From: CALMKX01 sp036274895
Lineage (GTDB): Bacteria; Acidobacteriota; Thermoanaerobaculia; Multivoradales; SZUA-115
DNA length: 64,000 bases
Direction: 5' to 3'
Assembly (NCBI GenBank): GCA_036274895.1
Contig: DASUEU010000089.1
Location: 124,001-188,000, forward strand
The notes beneath the pieces were generated by a model. That model had not been told where the DNA came from, did no database searches, and saw only the letters and a list, made by a program, of their open reading frames with translations. The position numbers were made by a program, and so were the translations under genes. The stretch's first letter is position 1. Every line of letters begins with the position of its first letter. Positions 40,505 to 49,561 of the stretch are shown here, in pieces.

Positions 40505-43450
40505 ATGGCTATTTCTTCATGGCTCAGGATCTGGACCCTGCTGCTGGTGCTCACCTCGTCCGCAACGGCCGAGGCGCAACCCTCCTCCGTTCCCCGGGAG
40601 TACCGCACCTACTTCCGCCACTTCGCCGATTCTCGATCGGTTTCGGAGCGAGTCCTCAACAGCATCGGGTTCACCTCGCAGGAGGTGGGTCGGTCGTTCG
40701 CCCTCATCGCGGGGGTCGACTCCTATCCGAACCTGCCTGCGAAGGATCGGCGTCTCGAGCCTGCCGGCGTCGACATCGACAGTCTGGCCATCTACCTGCG
40801 CGACTTCGAGTTTTTCGACGAGGTGGTGGTGCTGCGCAACGAGGCGGTCACGGACGAGAACCTGAAATTCTTCTTCCAGGCCTATTTCCCCGACCGCGTT
40901 CGCGCCTTCCCCAAGTCGCGCTTCCTCTTCGCCTACTCCGGCCACGGGATTCAGGATGGCTCTCGAGGGTTCCTGCTCCAGTCGAACGCGCGCAGCTTCA
41001 CCGACAAGGCGAACAGCATCGCTCTCGAGGTGTTGAGCACGCTCTACCGCCAAGTGGCCGACGCGGCTTACTACTCCCTCGCCTTGATCAACTCCTGCCA
41101 CAGCGGCTCCTTCGGCCAGCGGGCCTTCGGTGAGCGCCAGCTCATCCCCAAGCAGCCCGGTGCCCATGCCATCACGGCGGGCGGCAGCAGCGAGCTCGCG
41201 TGGCACTTGGGCAACGTCGGGCCGGGCAGCCTCTTCTTCGAGAAGCTCCTCGCCGGCCTCGACGGCCGCGCCGACGACCAGCCCCTACAGTCGAACGGAA
41301 CCCGCGGAGATGGCATCGTCACTGTCTCGGAGCTTTACGACTACTTGGCGACCGAGATCCAGCTGGACACCCAACAGGCCCAGCACCCTCTCCTGAGCGA
41401 TCTGGCTCGGGACCGCAGCCTCGGTAGCTTCTTCTTCCTGAACCGTCGGCGCCAGGCCGCGGCGAAGGTCGTGCCGGACTGGGATGAGAAGCGGCGGGCC
41501 TTCGGGGTGAGAGGTGCGATGACCGTCCCCTCGACACCCGGTCAGCTTGGTCTCGAGGCTTTTCGTCGCGGCGAGTACTCGCGGTCCACTCAGCTGTTTC
41601 GCCAAGGCTGCGATGCCGGGGAGCTTCGAGCCTGTGCCGAGCTGGCCTTCGCCTACCGCAAAGGGGTTGGCGGTGTGCCCATTGACTTTGGAACCGCAGT
41701 CGCCCTGTCCCGCCGGGCTTGCGACGGTGGTGAGCTGCGGGGTTGCGTCCACCTCGGGGCTGCCCATCACTATGGGGAGGGAGGCATTGTCAAGGACGAG
41801 AGCCGCGCGGTTTCCTGGTATCGAGAGGCCTGCGATGGGGGCGACCTCCGAGGCTGTGCCAACCTCGGTCTGGTCCACGAGCTCGGACAGGGCGGTCTGA
41901 CTCCGGACGAGAACCGCGCTGCCTCGCTCTATCGAAGAGCCTGTGACGGCGGCCTGGCCTTTGGCTGTGCCCTCCTCGGAGACTTGTACTTCACCGGCCG
42001 CGGTGGCCTTCTCCAAGACGAGCGCCAGGGCCTCATTCTCTACCGGGCCGCCTGCGACGCCGGCGACGGGGGCGGCTGCGTCTACCTCGGCATCGCCCAC
42101 GAACTGGGCCAGGCGGGGCTGCGCCCGGACAGCCGGCAAGCCATCGTCCTCTACCGAAAAGGCTGCGACGGCGGCAACGCCGCCGGCTGTGCTCGCCTCG
42201 GTCTGGCTCACGAGGAGGCGCGGGGTGGTCTACCCCAGGACGACGGACAAGCCGTGGACTTCTATCGCCGCGCGTGCGACGGGGGCGCGATGTACGGCTG
42301 CGCCGCGCTCGGTGCGTCCTATCTCAACGCGCGAGGTGGCCTTACCCGCGACGAGGCCCAGGCCGCCGTCCTGTTCCGCCGCGCCTGCGACGCCGGGGAT
42401 CTGCGCGGCTGCAACGGCCTGGGCATTCTCCACCAGAACGGTTGGGGCGGGGTGACCCAGGATCCCAAGCAGGCCGTGGTCTTGTACCGCCGCGCCTGTG
42501 ACGGCCGAGAATTGCGCGGCTGCGTCAATCTCGCTCGCAGCTACGAGTCGGGCCTGCCGGGCCTCGCCCAGGATCTCGAGCAGGCTGTCAAGCTCCTGGA
42601 GGGGGCCTGCGAGCAAGGGCTGGCCTCGAGCTGCTTCGAGCTCGGTCTTCGCTTCGAAAGCGGTCGAACCGGCCTGACCAAGGACGAGCGGGAAGCCGTC
42701 GTCTACTATCGCCGCGGCTGCGAGGGCGGCTTCCTGAGGAGTTGCTCGGCGCTGGCGGCCAGCTACCTCAACGGTCGAGGTGGGCTCGCCACGGACGCGG
42801 CTCGGGCCGTCGCGCTCTTCCGTGTTGCCTGCGACGGCGGGGACATGCGCGGCTGCAATGGCCTCGGGGTCTGTTTGTGGAACGGCTTCGGTGGCTTGCC
42901 GAAGGACGAGAAGCAGGCCGTGGGGCTCTATCAGCGAGCCTGTGACGGGGGCGAGGCGAGGGGCTGCTCCAACCTGGCCGAGGCTTACGAGCAGGGCGCC
43001 GGGGGCCTTCCCAGGGACCCATCCCGAGCTGCGACGCTCTACCAACGAGCCTGCGACGACGGCTTGCCTTCGAGCTGCGAGACTCTCGGCCGGAGCTATT
43101 TCTACGGCCATCTCGGCCTCACCAAGGACGAGGTCCGCGGAGTGGGGCTCTACCGAGTCGCCTGTGAGGGCGGCATCATGACCAGCTGCAACAGTCTCGC
43201 CTACAGCTACCAGAACGGCCTGGGCGGGCTCAACAAAGACGACAAGGAAGCCGTTCGGTTGTATCGCCTCGCCTGCGAAGGCAGCGACGCGCTCGCTTGC
43301 AGCAACCTCGGCATCAGCTACGAGCAGGGCCTGGGCGGCTTGGCCAAGGACTTGCGCCAGGCACTGGTCCTTTATCGTCGGGCCTGCGAAGCGGGAGAGG
43401 AGAGGGGATGTCAGCACGTCAAGCGCCTGACGGAGCCCGCCAAGCCCTGA
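40505..43450 (+). CDS. Exported metacaspase (peptidase C14) with 17 Sel1-like, cysteine-paired repeats
   Basis: 981 residues with a signal peptide (WLRIWTLLLVLTSSATAEA). The caspase domain (about 60-315) has the p20 strands FALIAGVDSYPNLPAKDRRLEPAG, catalytic His147 in YSGHG and catalytic Cys198 in INSCHSGSFG, so it should be active. From about 345 to the end run tandem Sel1/TPR-like repeats of 37 residues. Seventeen carry a C-x7-C pair (for example CDGGELRGC), as in Helicobacter cysteine-rich Hcp proteins where the pair forms a disulfide, which suits an oxidising periplasm. Repeats of this kind bind peptides or cell-wall partners. The next gene overlaps its 3' end by 43 bases. Confidence 0.88.
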   Translation: MAISSWLRIWTLLLVLTSSATAEAQPSSVPREYRTYFRHFADSRSVSERVLNSIGFTSQEVGRSFALIAGVDSYPNLPAKDRRLEPAGVDIDSLAIYLRDFEFFDEVVVLRNEAVTDENLKFFFQAYFPDRVRAFPKSRFLFAYSGHGIQDGSRGFLLQSNARSFTDKANSIALEVLSTLYRQVADAAYYSLALINSCHSGSFGQRAFGERQLIPKQPGAHAITAGGSSELAWHLGNVGPGSLFFEKLLAGLDGRADDQPLQSNGTRGDGIVTVSELYDYLATEIQLDTQQAQHPLLSDLARDRSLGSFFFLNRRRQAAAKVVPDWDEKRRAFGVRGAMTVPSTPGQLGLEAFRRGEYSRSTQLFRQGCDAGELRACAELAFAYRKGVGGVPIDFGTAVALSRRACDGGELRGCVHLGAAHHYGEGGIVKDESRAVSWYREACDGGDLRGCANLGLVHELGQGGLTPDENRAASLYRRACDGGLAFGCALLGDLYFTGRGGLLQDERQGLILYRAACDAGDGGGCVYLGIAHELGQAGLRPDSRQAIVLYRKGCDGGNAAGCARLGLAHEEARGGLPQDDGQAVDFYRRACDGGAMYGCAALGASYLNARGGLTRDEAQAAVLFRRACDAGDLRGCNGLGILHQNGWGGVTQDPKQAVVLYRRACDGRELRGCVNLARSYESGLPGLAQDLEQAVKLLEGACEQGLASSCFELGLRFESGRTGLTKDEREAVVYYRRGCEGGFLRSCSALAASYLNGRGGLATDAARAVALFRVACDGGDMRGCNGLGVCLWNGFGGLPKDEKQAVGLYQRACDGGEARGCSNLAEAYEQGAGGLPRDPSRAATLYQRACDDGLPSSCETLGRSYFYGHLGLTKDEVRGVGLYRVACEGGIMTSCNSLAYSYQNGLGGLNKDDKEAVRLYRLACEGSDALACSNLGISYEQGLGGLAKDLRQALVLYRRACEAGEERGCQHVKRLTEPAKP

Positions 43451-45204
43451 GGGCTCCCGTCGACGCCCGCCGTCGCCGCGCCGCCCTCGCGGAAGCCCAG
43501 CGGCTGGCGGGCTTGCCGTTCTCGAACGAACGGGACGTGGAGCTCTACTTCGTCCAGCCCCTGCTGGCACTGCTGGGCTACCAATATCCGCGGGACATCC
43601 AGAACGCCCCAAAGCTCGATGCTCCCGAGGTCTTCGTGGGCCGGAAGCGAAAGCCGGTGGTCTACCCGGACCACCTCGTCCTGGCCCAGGGCCGGCCGGC
43701 CTTCGTGGTGGACGCCAAGAACCCCGGTCAACCCCTTGGAGCGAACGATCTAGGGCAAGTCCTGAGCTATGCCCTCCACCCGGACGTCCAGGTCCCGCTG
43801 GTGGTGCTGACCAATGCCACCACCACCCAGGTCTACAGCCTGCCGCAGCGGCAGATCCTCCTGGAGGTGCCACAGGAGGAGCTCGCCGGGAGGCTGCCGG
43901 AGCTGGTCCTGCTCCTGGGCCACGATTCGGTGGCCGGTCGCGTCGGCGACCTGGAGATCGAGGAACGGCTTGGTGAGGGCGGGTTCGGCACGGTCTTCCG
44001 GGCCTGGAACTCTCGGCTCCGGCGCCACGAAGCCCTCAAGATCTATCACCCCCATCGACTCGCTCAGGCGAACGCCCGCCGCCGCCTTCACCAGGGCCTG
44101 AGGGCACAGTCCCGGCTTCGCCACGAGTCGATCGTGGAGATCTACCACGTTTACGACCAAGGTGCCTCGACCATGGTGGCGATGCAGTTTTCGCTCGGCC
44201 TCCCGCTCGGCCGCTGGGTCCGCAAGGAACGGCCGAGCACGACCCAGCGCATCGCCCTGCTCAGCCGCCTGGCGCGTGCCGTTCACTACGCGCACGAACA
44301 GGGAGTCACTCATCGCGACCTGAAGCCGTCGAACATCCTCGTCGAGCCCGATGGCGAAGGCTGGAAGCCGTTGGTGGTGGACTTCGACACTGCCGTGCTC
44401 GGAGACGCCACGATCTTCACCCAAACCGGCGAGCAACTGGGGGCGCCGGGCTACATGGCGCCGGAGCTGGTCGAGATCCGTGGGCTTCCTTTCTCTCGCA
44501 GGAGAAGCCGACTCGTCGACGTCTATTCCCTCGGCGCGGTGGCCTATTTCACCTTCTTCGGTCAGCCGCCGCCGCGAGAGATGAGTCCCTCGCGAGCCCT
44601 CTCGCTAGCCGACCGCATCCGAGAGCTGGGCCTCGGGCAGCGGCGCAAGCTCCTTAGCCTCATCCTGCGCGCCCTTCATGTCGAGCCGGGCTATCGCCAG
44701 GAAACTGCAGCGCTGCTCGCTGCGGATCTGGATGAGGTTCTGAGCGAGGCGTCCAACACGTCACAGTCCGACGAGCTGGCCTTTGTCGAGGCCCTGATGG
44801 CCGAGATCGACCGCCAAGCCGAGGCTCACCCTTTGCCCGGCCTCAAAGCCAAGAAGTATGAGGAGGGCAACCAGGTCGGGCGATTGTGGACCCTACGTGG
44901 CCTTGGCGAGCTTGCCGCCATTCACGATTTTGACTATCGCGAGCTGATGGCTGGGCTCAACTTCCCTAAAGTCGGGCAGTACTACGCGTTCCAGTCGACG
45001 GCGGCAGCGGCGCGCGTCCGTGCGGACCTGGGCGAGGCGCTGGTGATCGATCCGCCCAACCCCTCGGAGGAGGGAGGCCTTTACCTCTACTGGCCGCTGT
45101 CCAAGATGCTCGCTGAATCCCCCGAGAGCCTCGCCGCGAAGGTGATCGACACGTTGCACCGGTTCTGGCGCTGCCTGGCCCCGAAGGGCCGGAGCGAGGG
45201 GTGA
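43408..45204 (+). CDS. HsdR-N/PD-(D/E)XK-like domain fused to a Hanks Ser/Thr kinase
   Basis: 598 residues from the ATG at 43408 after GGAGAGGAGAGG. Residues 25-165 resemble the type I restriction HSDR_N nuclease domain: NERDVELYFVQPLLALLGY, Asp88 in YPDHLV and DAK at 102-104, then QVLSYALHPDVQVPLVVLTN. Residues about 182-450 are a protein kinase: glycine loop GEGGFG (189), Lys in EALKIY, HRDLKPSN (His302) and the metal site VVDFDTA, with Asp325 followed by Phe-Asp instead of Phe-Gly. APGYMAPE and DVYSLGAVAYF follow. The last 140 residues are unassigned, with WTLRGLGELAAIHDFDYREL. Inference: a kinase-regulated nuclease coupled to the metacaspase gene. Confidence 0.82.
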   Translation: MSARQAPDGARQALRAPVDARRRRAALAEAQRLAGLPFSNERDVELYFVQPLLALLGYQYPRDIQNAPKLDAPEVFVGRKRKPVVYPDHLVLAQGRPAFVVDAKNPGQPLGANDLGQVLSYALHPDVQVPLVVLTNATTTQVYSLPQRQILLEVPQEELAGRLPELVLLLGHDSVAGRVGDLEIEERLGEGGFGTVFRAWNSRLRRHEALKIYHPHRLAQANARRRLHQGLRAQSRLRHESIVEIYHVYDQGASTMVAMQFSLGLPLGRWVRKERPSTTQRIALLSRLARAVHYAHEQGVTHRDLKPSNILVEPDGEGWKPLVVDFDTAVLGDATIFTQTGEQLGAPGYMAPELVEIRGLPFSRRRSRLVDVYSLGAVAYFTFFGQPPPREMSPSRALSLADRIRELGLGQRRKLLSLILRALHVEPGYRQETAALLAADLDEVLSEASNTSQSDELAFVEALMAEIDRQAEAHPLPGLKAKKYEEGNQVGRLWTLRGLGELAAIHDFDYRELMAGLNFPKVGQYYAFQSTAAAARVRADLGEALVIDPPNPSEEGGLYLYWPLSKMLAESPESLAAKVIDTLHRFWRCLAPKGRSEG

Positions 45205-45214
45205 CTCGTTGCCG

Positions 45215-45960
45215 CGCTCCTTCACCTCTCCGGTGCTTCGCAGCCGGCCAGCCTCGTAGTGGCCCCGGTAGCTCGAGTCTTCGAGCAGGGACGGCGACGA
45301 GCGAGGTGAAGCCCGGTACAGCTGGCTGGGCGTCCTCATGCCAGTGGTTTCGTGGGGACCCTCCTAGTTGTACTCCTAGAGGGAGGCGTCCAAGGCGATC
45401 TACTGGCGCCAGGGCTCGCGTCGTGGCCTGCTTGAGCGTTCGAAGCATGCGCTCACGGCTGCCCTTCTGCTGCGGCTTGTCCGGCTGGATCACCACCCGC
45501 CGAATGCCCAGCTTGACCCACCACACCGACAGCCTCGACAGGCGCCGGGGGACTTACTACCAACTCCGCAATCTGGAAATACTTACGAGCGCTGAAAGCG
45601 CCCAAAAAAAGGCCCGCAGAAGCGCTGCTGTAGCCAAACTTCCGGACCAATTAGTAGAGCGCTGGCGAATGGAATCTCGCCGTCTGTCAGAGTCGCCTCC
45701 GGCAGGCAGTGCTCGCAAAAAGCCGCTCGAACATCGGCGCTCGCGAGCCTTGACGAGGGCCTGCTCACGCCGGGGCTCAGTCCTGCTAGGCTGGCTCTCG
45801 AGCCCGAGAGCGGTACCGAAAGCCCGTTTTCCCCTACTCCGCCCACCGACCGACCCACTTGCAGCCGATCCTGCGGCTGCTCCCAAACGAGTCGCACAGC
45901 ACGCTCATCGTGTACAAGCAGCTGTCCAGCACCTTCACGAGACGCTCTCCCTCGTCCATC
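45215..45960 (-). pseudogene. Decayed IS481-family transposase
   Basis: Conceptual minus-strand translation recovers both ends of an IS481-type integrase. From about 45930 it reads PMDEGERLV, then LYTMSVLCDSFGSSRRIGCKW, an N-terminal helix-turn-helix, then RYRSRARE after an in-frame stop. From about 45560 it reads LSVWWVKLGIRRVVIQPDKP with QQKGSRERMLRTLKQ. After a shift of frame comes PHETTGMRTPSQLYRASP, the usual C-terminal signature. The middle DDE region between about 45560 and 45780 is missing and several stops are present. It is a dead relic at the left border of the low-G+C CHAT module. Confidence 0.8.
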
Positions 45961-46134
45961 GGCGTCTGCTCGTCTCACGGCATTCGCACCTCCGATGGTG
46001 CCTAAGCATAGGCCATAGCATGCTATCGATTCTCACGGCCTGGAGTCTTCGCTATGTGGCCGGCTTCTACCCACTATGGACTCCGCCCCGATCCACTCGT
46101 CCGCTCCCGGCCTGGAAGCTATAGGAATCGATGC

Positions 46135-47418
46135 TCACAAGCCAAGAGCAGGATCAGCGTAAGAAAAGTAGAGCAACCCCAGAGCGTTTCGATCCACCCG
46201 CAGAAGCTCTTGTCGAGCATGTGAGAGCGCGCAACCCACACTCTTTCCTTGCAGCAGCCTCTCGTAGAACTCCGCAGAGAACCGTGCCGCAACTCTGTCG
46301 TTGATCATGATCGGCAAGCCAATGAAGCCCCGAAAATTGTACTCGAGAAAGAGCTCCGGCCAGCTATGAGAGTCTTCCGGGAGTGCGCGGCAAGATTCGC
46401 AAGCGTTGATGAAGACCAGAGGCCCAGTCCTACCACCCTCGCGGCTCGAAGCCATTCCCTTCAGCGCCAACTCGACTTGCTGCAGGCTGACCTCGACAAC
46501 GCTCGGTATGCGGAACCAATACTCCTCACCCCTGAGCAGCAACGCGTGCTTCAGCGAATCTAGAGAGTTCGACCGCTGGTGACAAGCGAAGTGTAGTACT
46601 CGGACCGGTTCCGCTTGCGGATGGCCGTCAAATCCTTCGTTCTCGGCAGCAATCTGCCTCGCTGCCTCGAACGCACTCCCCTTCACAACACTTCCTCTCG
46701 ACGGCCAAGGCCCATCCACAGTGGCGCCCAACTGCCTCAGCCGCAAGAACTCATGCCTTGCTCCCACCAGACCACCATGTTGGAAAAACTTAACGCGCAG
46801 ACGCCGCGCCTCGGCGCGCTGGGGATTCTCGTACTTGGGTCCGAAAACGCTATAGCGCTTGATCAGAGCCGAAAACCCCAGAAAGGCACGAGCGACCTCC
46901 AATGGCGCTTGGCCCTCCAGCCAAGCGCCCCGCTCGGCAGCCTCGACCAACTCCTGGCTAGCGAATAGAGGGAGAATCTCCGCCGGGAAAAAGGCTCCTG
47001 TACCCGTGTCGACCTCCACAAGCGGCGAAGTGTCTTCGAAGTGTCCGGAGCCCTCCCTCTGAGCCTTGGAAGAGAACGCCCGGAAGAAAGCTCGAAGCTT
47101 CTCCACTTCCCCTAGCTGCCCGGGGAATGTGTCCACGAGCAGCTGCTCTCCGCTCCGTATAAGCCCTAAGAGGGCGCTCTTTCGCGCTGGTGTCCAGTCT
47201 CCGCCTATTGCAGCGAACGCGCTCGCGAACGCGACAAGGTCCCGATGCAGTCTCTCCTGTGTTTGCCTCCTGAACAGTCGTGTACGTCCAGTACCGCTCT
47301 CAATCTTTCTCTGATCGCTTGTGCAAAATACAACCGACCGATTCTCGCTGTCCAGTCGGATCACGAGAATTGGGGTTGCGTCAACAGCATCCATGGGCCA
47401 GGCCGTTTCAGCGCACAC
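46135..47418 (-). CDS. CHAT-domain (caspase-like) cysteine protease
   Basis: 427 residues from a GTG at 47418; an ATG at 47394 is an alternative and no strong ribosome site separates them. The C-terminal half is a CHAT domain: HFACHQ (His276/His280, the latter the expected catalytic one), FINACESC with catalytic Cys340, and the substrate-pocket segment FRGFIGLPIMINDRVAARF, ending LLYFSYADPALGL. The N-terminal half (1-220) is helical and unassigned, perhaps regulatory. CHAT proteases are effectors of several bacterial immune and gasdermin systems and of STAND sensors. It is last in an operon with a membrane propeller protein and an exported protein. G+C is markedly lower than in the neighbours. 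Confidence 0.87.
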   Translation of the reverse strand: MCAETAWPMDAVDATPILVIRLDSENRSVVFCTSDQRKIESGTGRTRLFRRQTQERLHRDLVAFASAFAAIGGDWTPARKSALLGLIRSGEQLLVDTFPGQLGEVEKLRAFFRAFSSKAQREGSGHFEDTSPLVEVDTGTGAFFPAEILPLFASQELVEAAERGAWLEGQAPLEVARAFLGFSALIKRYSVFGPKYENPQRAEARRLRVKFFQHGGLVGARHEFLRLRQLGATVDGPWPSRGSVVKGSAFEAARQIAAENEGFDGHPQAEPVRVLHFACHQRSNSLDSLKHALLLRGEEYWFRIPSVVEVSLQQVELALKGMASSREGGRTGPLVFINACESCRALPEDSHSWPELFLEYNFRGFIGLPIMINDRVAARFSAEFYERLLQGKSVGCALSHARQELLRVDRNALGLLYFSYADPALGL

Positions 47419-47512
47419 TAGACACTAGAAGCTAGCTAGCGACTCTCGACTCTTCGACACGCTCGCCTGGTTTCATCACAGGTGCACGTTGTCTCGATAA
47501 CAGTCACCTAGG

Positions 47513-49561
47513 CTACACCTCTGCCTGAGATCTATTCGCTTCCCGAAGGCTCGACTCTTTAGCGGGCGCAACTCTAACGAGTATTCTCCTTCCCAGGAGA
47601 AACCTGTTACGCTGGAGCAGCTTGACACGGAGCGCAAGCTCTGCTCCGACCTCCTCGGGAATTCGCTCAAGTACAATACCCTTGCTGGCATCTGCGTCGC
47701 GGGCCGAGACTTCAATGGGTTCGCTGACAGAACTCCGGCCTGGTAGCTCTACGATCAGTTCAAAAGTGACGCGAGGCTCCATCCTACCTTCAGTGATGTT
47801 GATTTCCTCTACGATGGATGTACTCGGACGGAGACTCGAGATCTGGGCCATGAGTTTCAGGCTGGCTCCTGCAGGAGCGACATAGGGCTCATCTTCTTCC
47901 AAGTCGAGAAGGGCACCCTCAACGACTAGAGCCAGGCCCAGATAGCCCGTGAAGTTTGCCAGGGTTCCTTCGAGTAACTGGCGACCGGCCCTGGTACTGG
48001 ATACGAGGGGGAGCCTCCTTACCAATCTCCACACGAAGCCTAGCACTTTGGCGCGCCAGAGAGGCGTGAAGGCGAGGAGACCAACAAAGACAATCAGGAC
48101 TTGGAACCACAGTCCCGCCAGGCTAACGACATAGTAGGCCTTCGTCGTGGCATTGCCATCTGAGTCCTGGAGCTGGAGAATCTCACGCGAGTAGAAAGAT
48201 GAGGACAGTTCCCACCGACTACTGTCGACAGGTTGTGCCTCGCAGCGTTGCGTCTGTTCCAGAACTTGCGTCCTGCATGCAGAGAAGCGAGCTTCCGGGC
48301 CGGGGTAGTGCATCTCCTCCCCGCGCTCGTAACGCGGCTCCGTGAGCCGGAGCACGCGGGATGGGACGAAGTAGCGGCCAAACAGGGCGATACCGTTCAG
48401 TTTGGCGGTGATATAGGCTTGCGGATAGTAGCGGAAAGCCCCTTGACTGCTCCATGCCCACAGCCCAGACTGGAGCCGCCTAAAGCCCTTGAAGTTCAGA
48501 TGGGTTGCCAAGGCCGGAATAGCCGTACAGCCATCGCTACCCACCCTGTAGGCACGCTCAGTAGAGCCGATCCAGACTGCCTCTCCACCCTCCGGATCGG
48601 GTGCGATAGTGTTGACCCTGCCAAGATCTGGGCAGCTATCCACGCGGCGCGGAGCCCCACCCTCGAGGCTCTGAACACCGTCAAGTGTAGCGAACCAGAT
48701 CTCCCCACCGACTTGAGCGACACCTAGGACTTCCTCGATGCCAGGAAGCTTCTTGATCCCGACGTCACCGCCGCTTGCCTCCTCCATCGCGTATGCCGGA
48801 CCTCGTCGCCCGAACTCAAGCTCTGTCAGGATCCAAAGGTACTGGTTCGTGGCGACAAGATCTGCGACCCGCGCGGGAGGCGTCGCAATCTCGCGACTTC
48901 GTCCCCCCGGCTCTAGGATGTAGACTCTTTCTCGCGAGGCAAAGTAGATGGCTCCCCGGAACTCAGCAACTGCCCTTAGTTTCGACACTTCCGCTCGAAG
49001 CCCTACTTCACCAGCCCCACCGACGCAGAGAAGGCCTTTCTTAGTGGCCACCCAAACTCGGCCCTCTGCTTGAACACTATCCTCGATGCCCCCGCTGAGA
49101 GACGCCGGGAGCACTTCCCTGGGGTCCTCAGTAGGACTCGTGAAGAGCAGCCCCCTGGAGTTCGTCACCAGCAAGAGCTTGTCCTCTTGAAGGACGTATG
49201 CTGCAACAGCCGGCTCACCACTGGTGAGAACGACTAAGCCGTTTGCAGACGACGCCTTGTCAGTCTCTCTGAGTCCCTCCTCAGGGGCTGCCCCTGCCGA
49301 ACTCCCCGTGGCGTCCCGCCCATTCTCAGGCAGAAAGTACCGGGCGCCAGCTTCGGACAGGATCACCACGCCCTCGCGCCACGCAACCACACCATACGTA
49401 TACCGTGGCGGGTCGACCCTGAGGAGCAACTGTGAGTAGCCTGGCGTCGAAAATAGACCAAGCAGGCAAACCCAGAGTGCCGAGCATGTAGTTATGCCCC
49501 TGGTTCGCAGCTTCTCGTTACACAGGTCGGAGGAGGCGTTCCTCTGGTCAGATTCACTCAT
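47513..49561 (-). CDS. Propeller-type membrane protein
   Basis: 682 residues; the ATG overlaps the preceding stop (ATGA). An N-terminal signal or anchor (about 23-44, ALWVCLLGLFSTPGYSQ) precedes a long extracytoplasmic domain with repeated four-strand units such as GRVWVATKKGLLCV, GGEIWFATLDGVQSL and EAVWIGSTERAYRVG. These resemble the two-component-regulator propeller of hybrid sensors. One transmembrane helix (about 480-504, LWFQVLIVFVGLLAF) follows, then a cytoplasmic part of about 170 residues with beta-rich segments and no kinase domain. Inference: a sensor that signals to the downstream CHAT protease. Confidence 0.72.
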   Translation of the reverse strand: MSESDQRNASSDLCNEKLRTRGITTCSALWVCLLGLFSTPGYSQLLLRVDPPRYTYGVVAWREGVVILSEAGARYFLPENGRDATGSSAGAAPEEGLRETDKASSANGLVVLTSGEPAVAAYVLQEDKLLLVTNSRGLLFTSPTEDPREVLPASLSGGIEDSVQAEGRVWVATKKGLLCVGGAGEVGLRAEVSKLRAVAEFRGAIYFASRERVYILEPGGRSREIATPPARVADLVATNQYLWILTELEFGRRGPAYAMEEASGGDVGIKKLPGIEEVLGVAQVGGEIWFATLDGVQSLEGGAPRRVDSCPDLGRVNTIAPDPEGGEAVWIGSTERAYRVGSDGCTAIPALATHLNFKGFRRLQSGLWAWSSQGAFRYYPQAYITAKLNGIALFGRYFVPSRVLRLTEPRYERGEEMHYPGPEARFSACRTQVLEQTQRCEAQPVDSSRWELSSSFYSREILQLQDSDGNATTKAYYVVSLAGLWFQVLIVFVGLLAFTPLWRAKVLGFVWRLVRRLPLVSSTRAGRQLLEGTLANFTGYLGLALVVEGALLDLEEDEPYVAPAGASLKLMAQISSLRPSTSIVEEINITEGRMEPRVTFELIVELPGRSSVSEPIEVSARDADASKGIVLERIPEEVGAELALRVKLLQRNRFLLGRRILVRVAPAKESSLREANRSQAEV

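Noticed and set aside
41580..43440. Possible CRISPR-like or tandem DNA repeat array
   Set aside because: The 111-base periodicity comes from coding repeats of 37 residues with diverged codons; there are no identical repeats or unique spacers.
45201..46124. Plus-strand open frame of about 300 codons after the kinase gene
   Set aside because: It runs opposite the IS481 relic, begins inside the kinase gene's end and has no domain; it is a chance frame.
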